The notes under the pieces: generated by a model | The model's input: only the letters and a program-made list of their open reading frames with translations | The model's database searches: none | Told to the model about the DNA's origin: nothing | Position numbers and translations under genes: made by a program | NCBI GenBank assembly: GCA_008508345.1 | Contig: QNGE01000857.1 | Coordinates: 123,236-187,235 of the forward strand | Origin: Paragonimus westermani | Lineage: Eukaryota; Platyhelminthes; Trematoda; Plagiorchiida; Troglotrematidae | Length of the DNA stretch: 64,000 nt | Direction: 5' to 3' | Part shown: piece after piece, positions 1 through 11,300 of the stretch | Numbering within the stretch: the stretch's first letter is position 1 | How the letters are laid out: every line of letters begins with the position of its first letter

Positions 1-1109
1 TGTTTGTGTTGTGAGTATTCATGGTTGTGTGTGGGCTGAGATACTTTCAGGACGCCCAGACCTAGACAGGAGAACGATTAGGGTTCTCAACCAAAGCCTT
101 TGGCTCAATAGTTTGTACCGCAAGGCAGCGGGTGGGTGGCGGTGTGCCAGAAATGGTATGCTTTTCGGGAAGAGATGTCAACCATTTTCCAACCCCCAAC
201 CTGGAGGACTAGGAGACTGGTTTGTCAGACCTTTACCTGTTGGCCTGCCTGGTATGAGTAACTCTGTCCAGTTTAGCCCAAAAGGTCATCGAGATGAGCA
301 AGCCGTCACACCATGTCTAGGTCCAGTCTCACCGTGACGGCAACATGTGGATAGCTTCAGCGATTGGTCTGTAAGAGTCTTGAAAGTAATCAGAAAGGGG
401 TCTTGAAATGTTGCAGAACTGTAAGTTAGAGTCTATTATACGGCCAAACATATATAGTCTCATAGATTGAAGTTCCGCAGAATCTCCTTCATTCATCATT
501 CCATCGAAAAACCACGGCCCAACTGTAACATAGTGCATCCTAAATTATACCTGAAAACTGTGAGCTGAATCAAATAGAATGAGCCGTTTGTGCTGCGCAC
601 AATAAACATGATTTCACGTGGTTTGTCTCACCACGAAGATAGAAGGTTGCTCAATGGCAGATATCTTCGTTAACGATGATTGCTGGATAAAACTGCCATG
701 GATAGATTTGGAAATGCACAACCGCTTCTGTGGTAAACATTCTTAATACGGAAGACCTGAAACAGGCAGTACTCGATGGGTAGACGGTATGTACGTGGAA
801 AGTTGCGTGGGCCTATGAACAGAAATTTGTAGATTTGAAAGCATAATTAGTCATACTTCCCTGGATCTTCTTTAGTTACGCTCTATCAAATTATTGAACA
901 CTGTATCCAACGCATGGAGTCTTTGTCAAAAGGAGTACGGTTTAACTATCAACACTCTTGAACCAGCGGCGCATCTATGCTAGATAATATAGCATGAATA
1001 AGGTGCTCGCAACTCAGGCACAAACCAAAAGAATTTAACATGAACAAGCCAGCTTTATCAACATTCGTGAGCTTTATCATTCAGGGCATCAGGCTACACT
1101 GACCAGTGG

Positions 1110-1697
1110 GATCACAGACCAGCAGGGTGCACGTTCACCCACAATTCATGCACATCCTCTGTTGTCTGAACTAAGGACAATGCTGTGCTTAGTAACTTTA
1201 ATCGGCAGTATTTTAGTCACACTTATCGGTAGGCAGTGGGCGGCGCGAGCGGCACGACAATGTCTTCAACATGCGCTTGTGTGCGTGCGAGTACACACCC
1301 TGTCTACATTGGCCGGACAAACTGTCGTCCTGGTTAGCCAACCGGCAACGAGGTCTCGCATCACCCTTTATCTCGTTCTTGTATTTGATTGATCGAATCT
1401 TGGATCCAATGGCGATGAGGCCGGGTGTGAGGCCGTGGGGGGGAGGAGGGAGGGCACTTGACATCGATCCTTTGTGATGATTGGTCGACTCTGTGGTTCG
1501 CGCAGTTGCCCATGCTGCACACCTTTGTGTGGCTGTTGATTCTGGTCACAAATTGATTTACGTCGCGATGGCAAATAGACAGCATCCCATGCCATATCGC
1601 CTGCATCGTTATGGAGGCAACAGTTTATCTCAACTTAATAGACAGATTGAATCAGAAAATCGGATGTAACATATCCGTTTTGTTTCGTATCATCTCA
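1110..1697. repeat. 588-bp tandem duplication, copy 1
   Basis: Begins GATCACAGACCAGCAGGG and ends at TCGTATCATCTCA. The second copy follows directly with no spacer. I see two differences (T/C near 1157, G/C near 1188). It contains a G-rich run at 1436-1454 and no credible gene; the short open frames on both strands recur in the second copy simply because the DNA does. Confidence 0.95.
1436..1454 (+). other. G-rich run with quadruplex potential (repeated at 2024-2042)
   Basis: Seven Gs followed by two or three further G runs separated by single A bases (GGAGGAGGGAGGG type). It fits a short-loop G-quadruplex pattern on the plus strand. It occurs once in each unit of the tandem duplication. Confidence 0.55.
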
Positions 1698-2285
1698 GAT
1701 CACAGACCAGCAGGGTGCACGTTCACCCACAATTCATGCACATCCCCTGTTGTCTGAACTAAGGACAATGCTGTGCTTACTAACTTTAATCGGCAGTATT
1801 TTAGTCACACTTATCGGTAGGCAGTGGGCGGCGCGAGCGGCACGACAATGTCTTCAACATGCGCTTGTGTGCGTGCGAGTACACACCCTGTCTACATTGG
1901 CCGGACAAACTGTCGTCCTGGTTAGCCAACCGGCAACGAGGTCTCGCATCACCCTTTATCTCGTTCTTGTATTTGATTGATCGAATCTTGGATCCAATGG
2001 CGATGAGGCCGGGTGTGAGGCCGTGGGGGGGAGGAGGGAGGGCACTTGACATCGATCCTTTGTGATGATTGGTCGACTCTGTGGTTCGCGCAGTTGCCCA
2101 TGCTGCACACCTTTGTGTGGCTGTTGATTCTGGTCACAAATTGATTTACGTCGCGATGGCAAATAGACAGCATCCCATGCCATATCGCCTGCATCGTTAT
2201 GGAGGCAACAGTTTATCTCAACTTAATAGACAGATTGAATCAGAAAATCGGATGTAACATATCCGTTTTGTTTCGTATCATCTCA
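1698..2285. repeat. 588-bp tandem duplication, copy 2
   Basis: Direct, head-to-tail repeat of 1110-1697, more than 99 percent identical by eye. Unique sequence resumes after TCATCTCA at 2285. There are no terminal inverted repeats or target-site duplications at the junctions, so a mobile element is not indicated. Confidence 0.95.
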
Positions 2286-3356
2286 ATCGGGTGTTGCGGT
2301 TAATCGTTACCTCGAGTTTGTTATTAGATAGCCAAACGTTCTGGGATTTAGTTACACTCTTGGTGATTGTTTTAAATGGGATATTACTAGCATGGTCTAA
2401 GCTTAACTTGTTTAACACCATTGAGATTATTGTGCCCTAACTATAAGTGATGACTAATAACCCCTAAAATTGTTTAACTCTAGAAGTGATCAGCGTCACC
2501 TGTGATTTCCGTGTGTGCCATTTCAAAATGTGTGGTTAACAATGGCAAAACGAATCGTTTGCGACTAGAAAGTGTGTACGAAATGGATTCATCTCGCGAA
2601 CTTCGTGTTCTCTCTGTTATTCGAATGAACTTTGTTTTCATAACGATTAAAAACAATAGTTGTCGTAATTGAGAAAAAACACATCTGCGAACAATCTGCG
2701 GGCTGATACACCGCTTCGTCGGTCAGTTCAGTTCGTAGCGAGACACCGAGTAACTGATCAATGGAAACGTTTAACCCTATTCTACATGTGACTGGGACTG
2801 ACCATTACCAATTGGGGGATCCGTTACAAGATGCAAAACGAGTGAGGGAGACGTACTGCCGACTCATTGAAAATAAAGAGCGTAGTTTTGTTTGCGGTAG
2901 TTTGGCAATAAGAGATTAACATGATTTCAAGCCGAAACAGTGTCACATGCCCAAGGATCTTCTATCAGTAGTTTCGGCACTGTCTGCTTCTCCACATATC
3001 TGCCTGTGTATGTCGCTCTGCCGTTTCAGTGGCTGTTTAATCGAATGTTGTGTTCATTGCATGCATTTTTGCGTTCTAGTCCCATGGGCTATAACGGTCG
3101 ATTTGTTCTATTGGCTTTGTTGTGCTCTTCTGATCACAATGGGAGCTGCCAGATTAAACGAGTCAAAGAATTTGTAAGCGTATTGCCATGATACTATTAT
3201 TATCTAATCGAATCGACCGAATTATCACATGGATCGGAGTTCACGGACAACTGTGCGCCTTATCAAGACGATAGGCTGAACTGATCGGTAGTCACAAACA
3301 AAAGTGATCGAGCGTTTAGATATGATTATTCGATCGCGCCAAGTGTGAGGTCAGTG

Positions 3357-3538
3357 ACAGGATGGTTAACACGGTTGCCTCATGAAAGCGTGGCCGGAGT
3401 CCTAATCTCGGTCGTGCTAAGGGTACGCATTGTTGACGAGCTCTAATAAGAGCGAAACTCTAGTCCAGTGCTTCTTACCGAATGAGGCTAGCTGGAAAGT
3501 CTATCTGAATGCGAAGGTTGCGACTAAATATGAGTGAC
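3357..3538 (+). mobile_element. SINE-like repeat, full copy with tRNA-like head
   Basis: The head (GGTTAACACGGTTGCCTCATG...GGCCGGAGTCC) resembles the A and B boxes of a tRNA-type RNA polymerase III promoter. The body (AGAGCGAAACTCTAGTCCAG..., GAGGCTAGCTGGAAAGTCT, ...ATGAGTGAC) recurs at 61.1 kb in full and at 3.6 and 24.0 kb in part. Four related copies define a family within this window. The name is unknown. Confidence 0.65.
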
Positions 3539-3604
3539 ATGCAACTTACAGTTTAAAAGGAGCCCTATAGCCGGCTGCTGTGACGGACGCTGAGATGGTG
3601 TTTC

Positions 3605-3668
3605 TTTTCGAAAGAGGCTAGCTGGAAAGTCTGTGTGAATGTGAAGACTGCGACCGAATGTGAGTGAT
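3605..3668 (+). mobile_element. SINE-like repeat, 3' fragment
   Basis: Shares the 19-base stretch GAGGCTAGCTGGAAAGTCT and the following GTGAATGTGAAG...GCGACC...TGAGTGA tail with the copy just upstream. The tRNA-like head is missing, so it is a 5'-truncated copy or a partial tandem duplication of the tail. Confidence 0.6.
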
Positions 3669-4180
3669 GCTCAACTTGAAAAAGGGGATTCCTCAGTTCG
3701 GTTGACGTGCACCGTTTTTTATCATCCACCACATTTGTAGTGTCGATTTAAGGGAAAGCGACAAAAAAACGGTCAATCTGCATGGAAGGTTATGATATCA
3801 CAAAGTAATTAATTAGTCCGTAGACCTAAGTCCGAGTCAGATGAACATGAGCTGAGCTACCAATGGCCGTGAAGAGAACACATATGGACATCACTTACTG
3901 AAAAGAACAGTAACGGTAAACGTAAAGTATGCAAGATATTTGAAGGGAAGGATTGAAAAATGGGACATTCGCTCCTTATTATGATACGACACACTTGCTA
4001 AACATCCGCAAAGATGGAATCCTATTAGCTATTGAAAAGAAAAAAATATTCTTCTGCAGAAACAACCGAAATTCTGGGAGGTTCCGTTGAGTCAGCAAAA
4101 TGATTCGGAGTTTAAGCTAACCGAAAACGGGACTTGCGAAAAACACGACTAGAAATAGTAACTCATGCATGTACACTCAC

Positions 4181-5389
4181 TTGATCACCTGAGACCAATG
4201 GAGTAACAAATTTGAGCGCGATGGCTTCCATAACGTTGTAACGATTCTTTGTGTTGATGTCTTGAATGTCTCCTTGCGGAGTGAATTGAAATCCGGGTTT
4301 TAGATGGTAGACGGGTTGTGATATACCTATTCGCAAGGTTGGGTGAAACTGAGGTAATGGTTCGCCCGGAATATGTCGTTTTAGACTCATTGTGGTACGC
4401 ACACCGTTTGATTGAATCAAGAGAGGCGATGGTTGTGTGTCAGTTTTCGTAGGGGGTATAAATGGAAGCGTTCTGGTAATTGTGGTGAAAGTGAATCCTT
4501 CCTCTACTGTACGCACGTGGATGTGATCGAATGTGTTTCTCTCAGGTTCAAACGGAGGTGGATTACCTACCGGTAGTGCTTGGATCCAACCACAGTAGAG
4601 CGCATCCTCAACAGAATACAAATCTCCAGTAACCGGATGAGTGTAAGTACAGTGGATTGGATCGATAATACCTTTGATCAATGCATCCTCCACTTCGATC
4701 AACCTCTTATCGTATGGGTCATAAACACGTTCGAGTTGATAGATATCATGTCGATGATGAAATACTTCCAGCCAGAATACAGGCTCATGAACGACAGGAG
4801 CGGTATCGACTTCGGACTCCATGTTCAGTTGTGAAGAACGTTGGCCTCGAGTGAACACGATGCCGAAAACGAATCCGTTTGTGAGCGCTTCCGAGATAGG
4901 GACAAAACGACCATGAACCGGATGACATACAGTCGCATTGCGCAGATTTATACGTCCTTCGCGTAGCATCGTATCTGTGATGGCAGCCTCCACTCGAACT
5001 TCATCGTGAAGATAGTAAAATGCGTACAGAACACAGTTTCTTTCCTGTAATGTGACGGCCACATGCGGCTTTGCCTTTCTGGGCCTCTTCAGAGTACCCT
5101 GATTTGAGCTAGCATCCGTCTGGCTGGGTTTGTGAGTAGAGAACAGGGACAGAAACCGACTAGCAGTACCCAACTTGTTTCGCTCAGGTTTGCTCATTTC
5201 CACTCGTCCTGATCTGGATGATGTATCCATCCCATCAGAAGTATCCGAAAGAGTAGAGATTTTTCCAGGTGACTGAGAACGGAAAAGTTTGCGTAGTGAG
5301 GAAAGCGGAGTCTTCACACTCATCAGACCTGGACTGGGAGCTCTTTTTCGGGTTAGACCCGTAGAACTGCCATTCTGAGTAGACTTTTT
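4181..5389 (-). CDS. Plakin gene exon 25: basic Ser-rich linker and further plakin repeats
   Basis: Four hundred and three codons (residues 2494-2896). The first 110 residues are basic and Ser/Thr-rich ([32 protein letters not shown]), probably disordered. The repeats [40 protein letters not shown] and [19 protein letters not shown] then follow clearly. A Pro/Thr-rich stretch and a last weak repeat ([18 protein letters not shown]) end it. The exon starts at TTCGTTTAG. It ends at donor GTGAGT (4175-4180); reading through that donor gives a stop after only five more codons, at 4163. I see no next exon in the window. Confidence 0.9.
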
Positions 5390-8300
5390 CTAAACGAAAA
5401 GTAAAACGCGTGGAGAAAGACAATATATACATATATATATATAACAAATTCGTCTCAAATATCACTCGAGTGTTTCAGCTATGCAATCCCTCGATTCACA
5501 TGTGGCCAACATACAGGTAAAACGATTAGACCCCCACGGGAAGTCCGTGTACTTGAAAGTTGGTGAAACTGACGTTGTGCTACATCGACAAAAACAGTGA
5601 AACTTAAGCTTAATACATACACACCCACACACATTGTCCCCAAGGTGTTCCCATCGAATCACAGAAGTCCCAAGCGGACAGGAAGTGAATGCTAGTGATA
5701 ACCCATGGTAGAAAATAAAGCGTCGTTCGGAAGTTTCAGCGTTATGTTGAATACGTTTTGAAACAAGTTAGAGTAACAACGTAGCTTTTCAAGTTAACTG
5801 TAATACACAACGTTACAACAACCCACCATGGGTTTCATTAGAGGAATTGCCAACGTGAACATGGAAAATCCAGCTTTAAGCACGTGTGTTAAGAGTTAAT
5901 CGGAAGCGTAAAGAAGGGATGTTACGAAGCGAGTGTGTTAGTAAAGAAATGAAATTATCAATTGACTGCTAGTAAGACGGGTCTGTTTTTTTTGTTGAAA
6001 ATTAGACATACAAGCATGTACACAAGGAAATTACTCGGAGTGGCCAACTCCATTCGATCAAACGCATCCTTAGGTTGTGGATGGACCATAAACAAGACAA
6101 ATAAACAGGTGCAACGGCAGTGGAGGAATATTAGCGAAAATGGTCGACAGGCAGCTGTTCTTGAATCTATAAACACTGTACATGGCTACTGGGGACACTG
6201 ATGCAGACATTCTGTTAATAACCCTATCAAGGTGCGCTATTTATCACTGTATGGACCCTGGGTTTACTTCTGGGGCATGGGTCGAATGAGTAATCAACGG
6301 TAACGACTTAGTGGAGACTTGCTAAGTATTTCAGCAACCTCGTGTATCAGGTGATTTGGTCAACGGTTTCGGTGACCTAACCAGTCTCTCCACTGATGGA
6401 AGCATATACCCACAGATAAATTAGTATTTCTGAGGGTTTTGTACCATTCGCTATCTGGCTTTATACACGTGTATACATGAAAAATTGGAAGTCAAATTGC
6501 TGTGCACATTGCTAACCTAACATTGCGCGCGCGTAGGTAATGATGGTAAAGTAAGAGAAGACAGACGACAGGATTTGGTCACACCAACCTGTTTTGCGGG
6601 TGATTCCAACCATCCTCGTTCAATCGCTTCTTGTACGCTAACAGTTGTGGGGTCACAGGGACCAGATTGTACTGACGATCTACGAAACTGACTAGATACT
6701 GGATCAATGAGACCCCGGTCAAGAGCATCATCGAACGAAATAGGCCCGTCATTGACAGATAAAGATGACGATGTGGACTCCGAGAGCAAACCTCGTGACG
6801 CCGCATCAAGAATGGAAATCCATCCGGGCATCAGATTCACATAACCACTGATACCATCGACCAATTCGTTTGAAAACGCTTTTGGCAAGTTGCACCATCG
6901 ACCCGTGGAAGAATTTTTGACCAGTGACCTATCCGGGTCCAATTGTCCTATGGAAACGGCTTCCTCTAGGCTGATAAACCTGGCTTCAGCAGGAACATGC
7001 ACAAGGCAACGTTTGTCGGGATGCTGGATAATTCTTCCTGTGTGGATAAGCTCGACCAAACTTGGAGGCTTCCGCGAACTCCTAGTTTCGTCAGACATCA
7101 TAATACCAAGTTCAGGAGTCCAGTCGGTAGTTTGTGAAATCCCATGCGCCAGCACGAATCCACGCTGCCTGGCTTCGTCGATGGAGATGTTGGGTTGCGT
7201 ACCTGTGTACAGTCGAGACCGAAGATCAAGCAGACCAGCCGCGATGGCTCGATCAGGACTTACTAGTTGGCCAGTCATTGGGTCCATTACACTGACAATG
7301 CGATACGTTCGAGTTTCGTTCAGTGACAAATCAGTAGGTAAGACAACATTTTCAGCCTGTTTAGAAGTAATGTGGCAGACCGGATGGAAAACATAAAAAT
7401 GGGAAACACATGAACACATCAGTGTTAGTCAAGCATGAAAAAAAAGGAAAACAGAATATACTGGGTTAGGTGATTCATTAGCAAGCCAAGCCAAACCTAG
7501 CTGTTTAAAGTTAGGAGAACAACTAGAAAGACAACACTAGTGAAAAAAACAGCATGAAGCACAACGGAAACACAGTATACCACACCTATCGTGTACAAAC
7601 AGTGTTCGACCAAAGCAGAAGTGATCAACCGCTAATCAAGTGGTATCAGCCAAGTCTTCATCTTACAACCGGTCAACACATATAAAATAGTATTAACTAC
7701 ACAAACGGGTGTTGATAGCATGAAATAAATTAAATAAAATCGTGAAAAAATAGGCGTATCACCTAACTGCCGCCCATCTCTCATGTAAGGAATATAATAC
7801 TGCATCCCACTAACGAATCCGTTTACGCTCCTTTGATCAGTTACTGTACCTACGATAAGTTGTGCTGGAGCGAACATATTAGATTACGAAGTGCAATAGA
7901 TCAGATCCGGTTTGTCATCACAGCCAGCAAACAAAAGAACCACGTTAATTAAAAAAGACCTAACTGCGAAAATCCTCGGCTTCAGTTGGATTTGAAACAA
8001 CGAGAAACATGTTCAAACGCAGCAAGCGTTCTACCAACTAACCTACGAAGCCACACCCAGAGCCCAGACCATTCGGAATTGGGTCTTTATCAAAGTTTCA
8101 AATTTGTCACAATATTTATTAGAACCGAGTAAGGTATGTAGGCAAACCACAATCCGCAAACAGATGCTTAGAAGGAAACCAAAGTGGGATAAAACAAACT
8201 AGGAGAATTCCGAAAGGTATTTTATTAATCACTTTATCTGAAGAATTGGAGACACCCTTAGGTGCACAATAAAAATGAACTCGTGATTCCAAGTCCAAAT

Positions 8301-11300
8301 GCCGCTAGTGAAGGAAAACACTGAGATACATTAACTACACCTGGATTCCAATGATCACACACGATTGGAAATTAACTAGTGTAAAACACTATCAACACCG
8401 AGGGGCTAGCGAATATTGAGGAAAATACCGATCCTTTTTGTCAAAAACCTGGCCGAAAGCATGCTACGGAAAGTTATGGAAGTGCTCGCCTTGAAGAGTA
8501 CAAATAAGAGATACTGAAAACCAACAATGACAAGACGTCCTCATGATAAAGATGAACGTTTTTTCGCCTTGGTTGAGGATATGAGCCAACCGTGACGATA
8601 AATCTAACGGGGTGTCATAGATGGATGATTAGCCTGAAGATACCTACCAAGTTGACTGCAGCATCAAAACAGTGAACCCAACATTACTCAATATAACAAT
8701 TAGCCGAAGCTCGCTCTCGAAAGCCGCTAGACAATTAGCTCAGAACAACAGGATTGGTAACATCGTTCTACACATTCACGTGTTGTATCGACTTTTGAAG
8801 TACGATCATGTGAAAATCTGACCCTAAGTGTTTATCCCTGTACACCCAACCCCTCTGTTTCTGACCGCTAATTGGACTCTGACCTAGACGCATTTTGTTT
8901 TATTGCATCAACCTGATAGTTGTGTGAATAGCCAGTTGCCAGTCATTGTAATTTGCTTGAGTGGTGCGTGCATCACGTTTGAAGCTCGGCTCGCCCCCAT
9001 TGTTTGTGAACCTCTCGACTGCTCGGAAGAGCTTTTCTGGGTATGAATGCTTCATTATGTGATTACAGTTCGTCTTCAGCCTACTCAGCACCCAACAGTA
9101 ATTCATTTCCCGGCAACGATCAGTCGGTCGAAACTGTTGAGGTTGTTTAATTATTAACTTTGATAGTTTGTTCAATAGTACCATGGTATTGCGGTTCAAT
9201 CTTGTTTTCAATATTTGGGCTCATTGGTTTATCGCTACGCGTTGCTCAACGTCATCGTCGAAGATGGTACACCTGTTGCTGAGTACAGCTGTTCTCAACT
9301 GTGGTTCCGAAAACACACAGGGACTCTGTGTTGGATTTTACAATAAACAACAAATAGCCAATGAAAATTTTGTTAGATAACAATTCAGAAGAGACAGTTA
9401 AGGCAGAAGTGGTATATTTACGCACTTCGTATTGACTCATCAATAGCATCCGTCTATTTACTCAAAAGATGCCTAGCAGCAACTGATAAACGTACACGAA
9501 ATAGATACATCCGGCGAACACCGTGTCATTTCCTAGAAAGTCCAAAGTGCCACTGAAGTGAGTGACTGATCGCTGTGTTCCCCATACAGATGCAACTGAG
9601 ACCATAAGAGACTGGTAACACGCAGTTAACAATGAGGAAAGTCGACCGCCAAGTCAGTGACACTCGCCCACGACCCTACAAGTGTACTCACACCGGAGTC
9701 TGCTCAGTCCAACTTCGCGAATGGTAAAATCCCTAAGGGGCATTTGTTTGGTTGGGTGGAATTGTGCGTGCAGCGTGTAGTCGAGATGAAGAAGACAAAA
9801 CTGTCAAACGAATGGCCAGATCGAAAAAAATGATCGCACGTCTAATTTAGTTAGTGACAATATAATGAGCGAACGAGTTATTCAGATAGAAGAAAGGGAA
9901 AGAATGTCGACTTGTGCACGACCAAATCTCTAAAGACATCTAAGAATAGGAAAACCATGTGTTAATGCGTTCGGATATCTTATTTCAACTCGCTTGACAA
10001 GATCGCTGCAGAGAACGAAACAAACAGGTCGACCTGAAACCACAATCAACCGAATCTAATTACAAAAAAGGTTAAATGTGGTATGCAAGAAAGATTCATA
10101 AATGTAATATCCTTATTCTGTTTCCAGGAGTAACCGCTCGCGAAAACAAACAACAAAATGAACAGTCAAAAAAAGGAGTGTGATAAGTGATTCAACACAT
10201 TCCGATCAGGCCTTAACATGCTGTAACAACCACATGACATAAAATACTACATATTATCCTGAGAAAGTCAGAAGACATATTTTAGTCCAAAGAAAATCAT
10301 TTCTAATATGCTGGCAAAAGGGCAGCGCCAGAACTAGGACGGAACTGCTTTAGCATGTCCCAATTATATTACTTTTAACTTTTTAAGTAGTCAACTATTT
10401 GAAGTAAGAACAAGGAACCGTGCAACAACGGTAGGCGAAAATCGCATGAGAAGTAACCACAGAGAAGTTTAGTAAAGAAACTACTCCAAATCGCCGAATT
10501 GGACTTCCACTTGCTGTACAGCGGAAAACAGGGTCCCATGAATCCAGAGGTTTGTTTAATTGAGGAACATTCAAACAGGCATAACAGTTATAACGGTAAA
10601 GGTGGCTAGAAAACCCTGACGAAAATAACTCAAAGGTTTTCAACATGAAGCGAACAAGCTGAAAGAAAATAGAGTTTTGCAACAAAGTAAATTCACAGGT
10701 GCAAATGTCAAGAGCGAGGTGTAATGTGAACATTGATTTTTGGGCAATCAGACGCAGCATTTAATAATACACGCGCATACGCACATACCAGTTTTTTGAT
10801 AACATTAGGAAGAATAAATCCAGAAAGAATCGGGCAGATACACAACAAAACCGACGGAAGAATGGCAGAACATGTGTTGAAGATGTGAGCACTCACCGAA
10901 TTTGAGTTCGGCCTATCGACCAAAATCCGTCCATTGTGAACCGCTTCACTAATGCCACTTGACTGACCAGTTACCGGATCGCGGTACAGCCCCAAATCTA
11001 AATCCAGCAGGTGCTGACTAACAGCTTCATCGGGTGTCAAACGGTTACCACTGATTGGATCAATCACAGCCACGATGTTTTCCGCACGCAGAGGTTGACT
11101 AAGCTTCGTTGAAGAAGGAAATCGTGGTACATTTGAACAAGGGGCCCGTCGGATTAACTTGTCATCATGCAGACCGGGACCTAGCCAAGTCAGTTTGGTA
11201 ATCAGACGCCGCGTGACCAAGTAACCATATTCCGGACGGGTGGACGAAAGACCGAGAAGAAGCTGAGCACCGCTGGTGGACAATGGGCGTGTTGGAGGCC

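Larger units (their letters stand above)
1..4180. other. Non-coding sequence left of the last visible exon
   Basis: Holds the tandem duplication (1110-2285) and two SINE-like copies (3.36 and 3.6 kb). I found no plakin-repeat, spectrin, EF-hand or GAS2 coding exon on the minus strand here and no clear poly(A) signal shortly after 4163. I therefore read it as intron rather than 3' flank. Open frames at 11-337 and 329-538 show no recognisable family. Confidence 0.6.

Noticed and set aside
11..538. Open frames at 11-337 (plus) and 329-538 (minus)
   Set aside because: No recognisable domain, no splice context linking them to the plakin frame, and length expected by chance.
1162..2257. Six pairs of short frames on both strands
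   Set aside because: They appear twice only because the DNA is duplicated; frames overlap on all strands and none has a familiar motif.
8900..9211. 103-codon minus-strand frame in the intron between exons 23 and 24
   Set aside because: No family resemblance, and inserting it would break the perfect phase match between neighbours.
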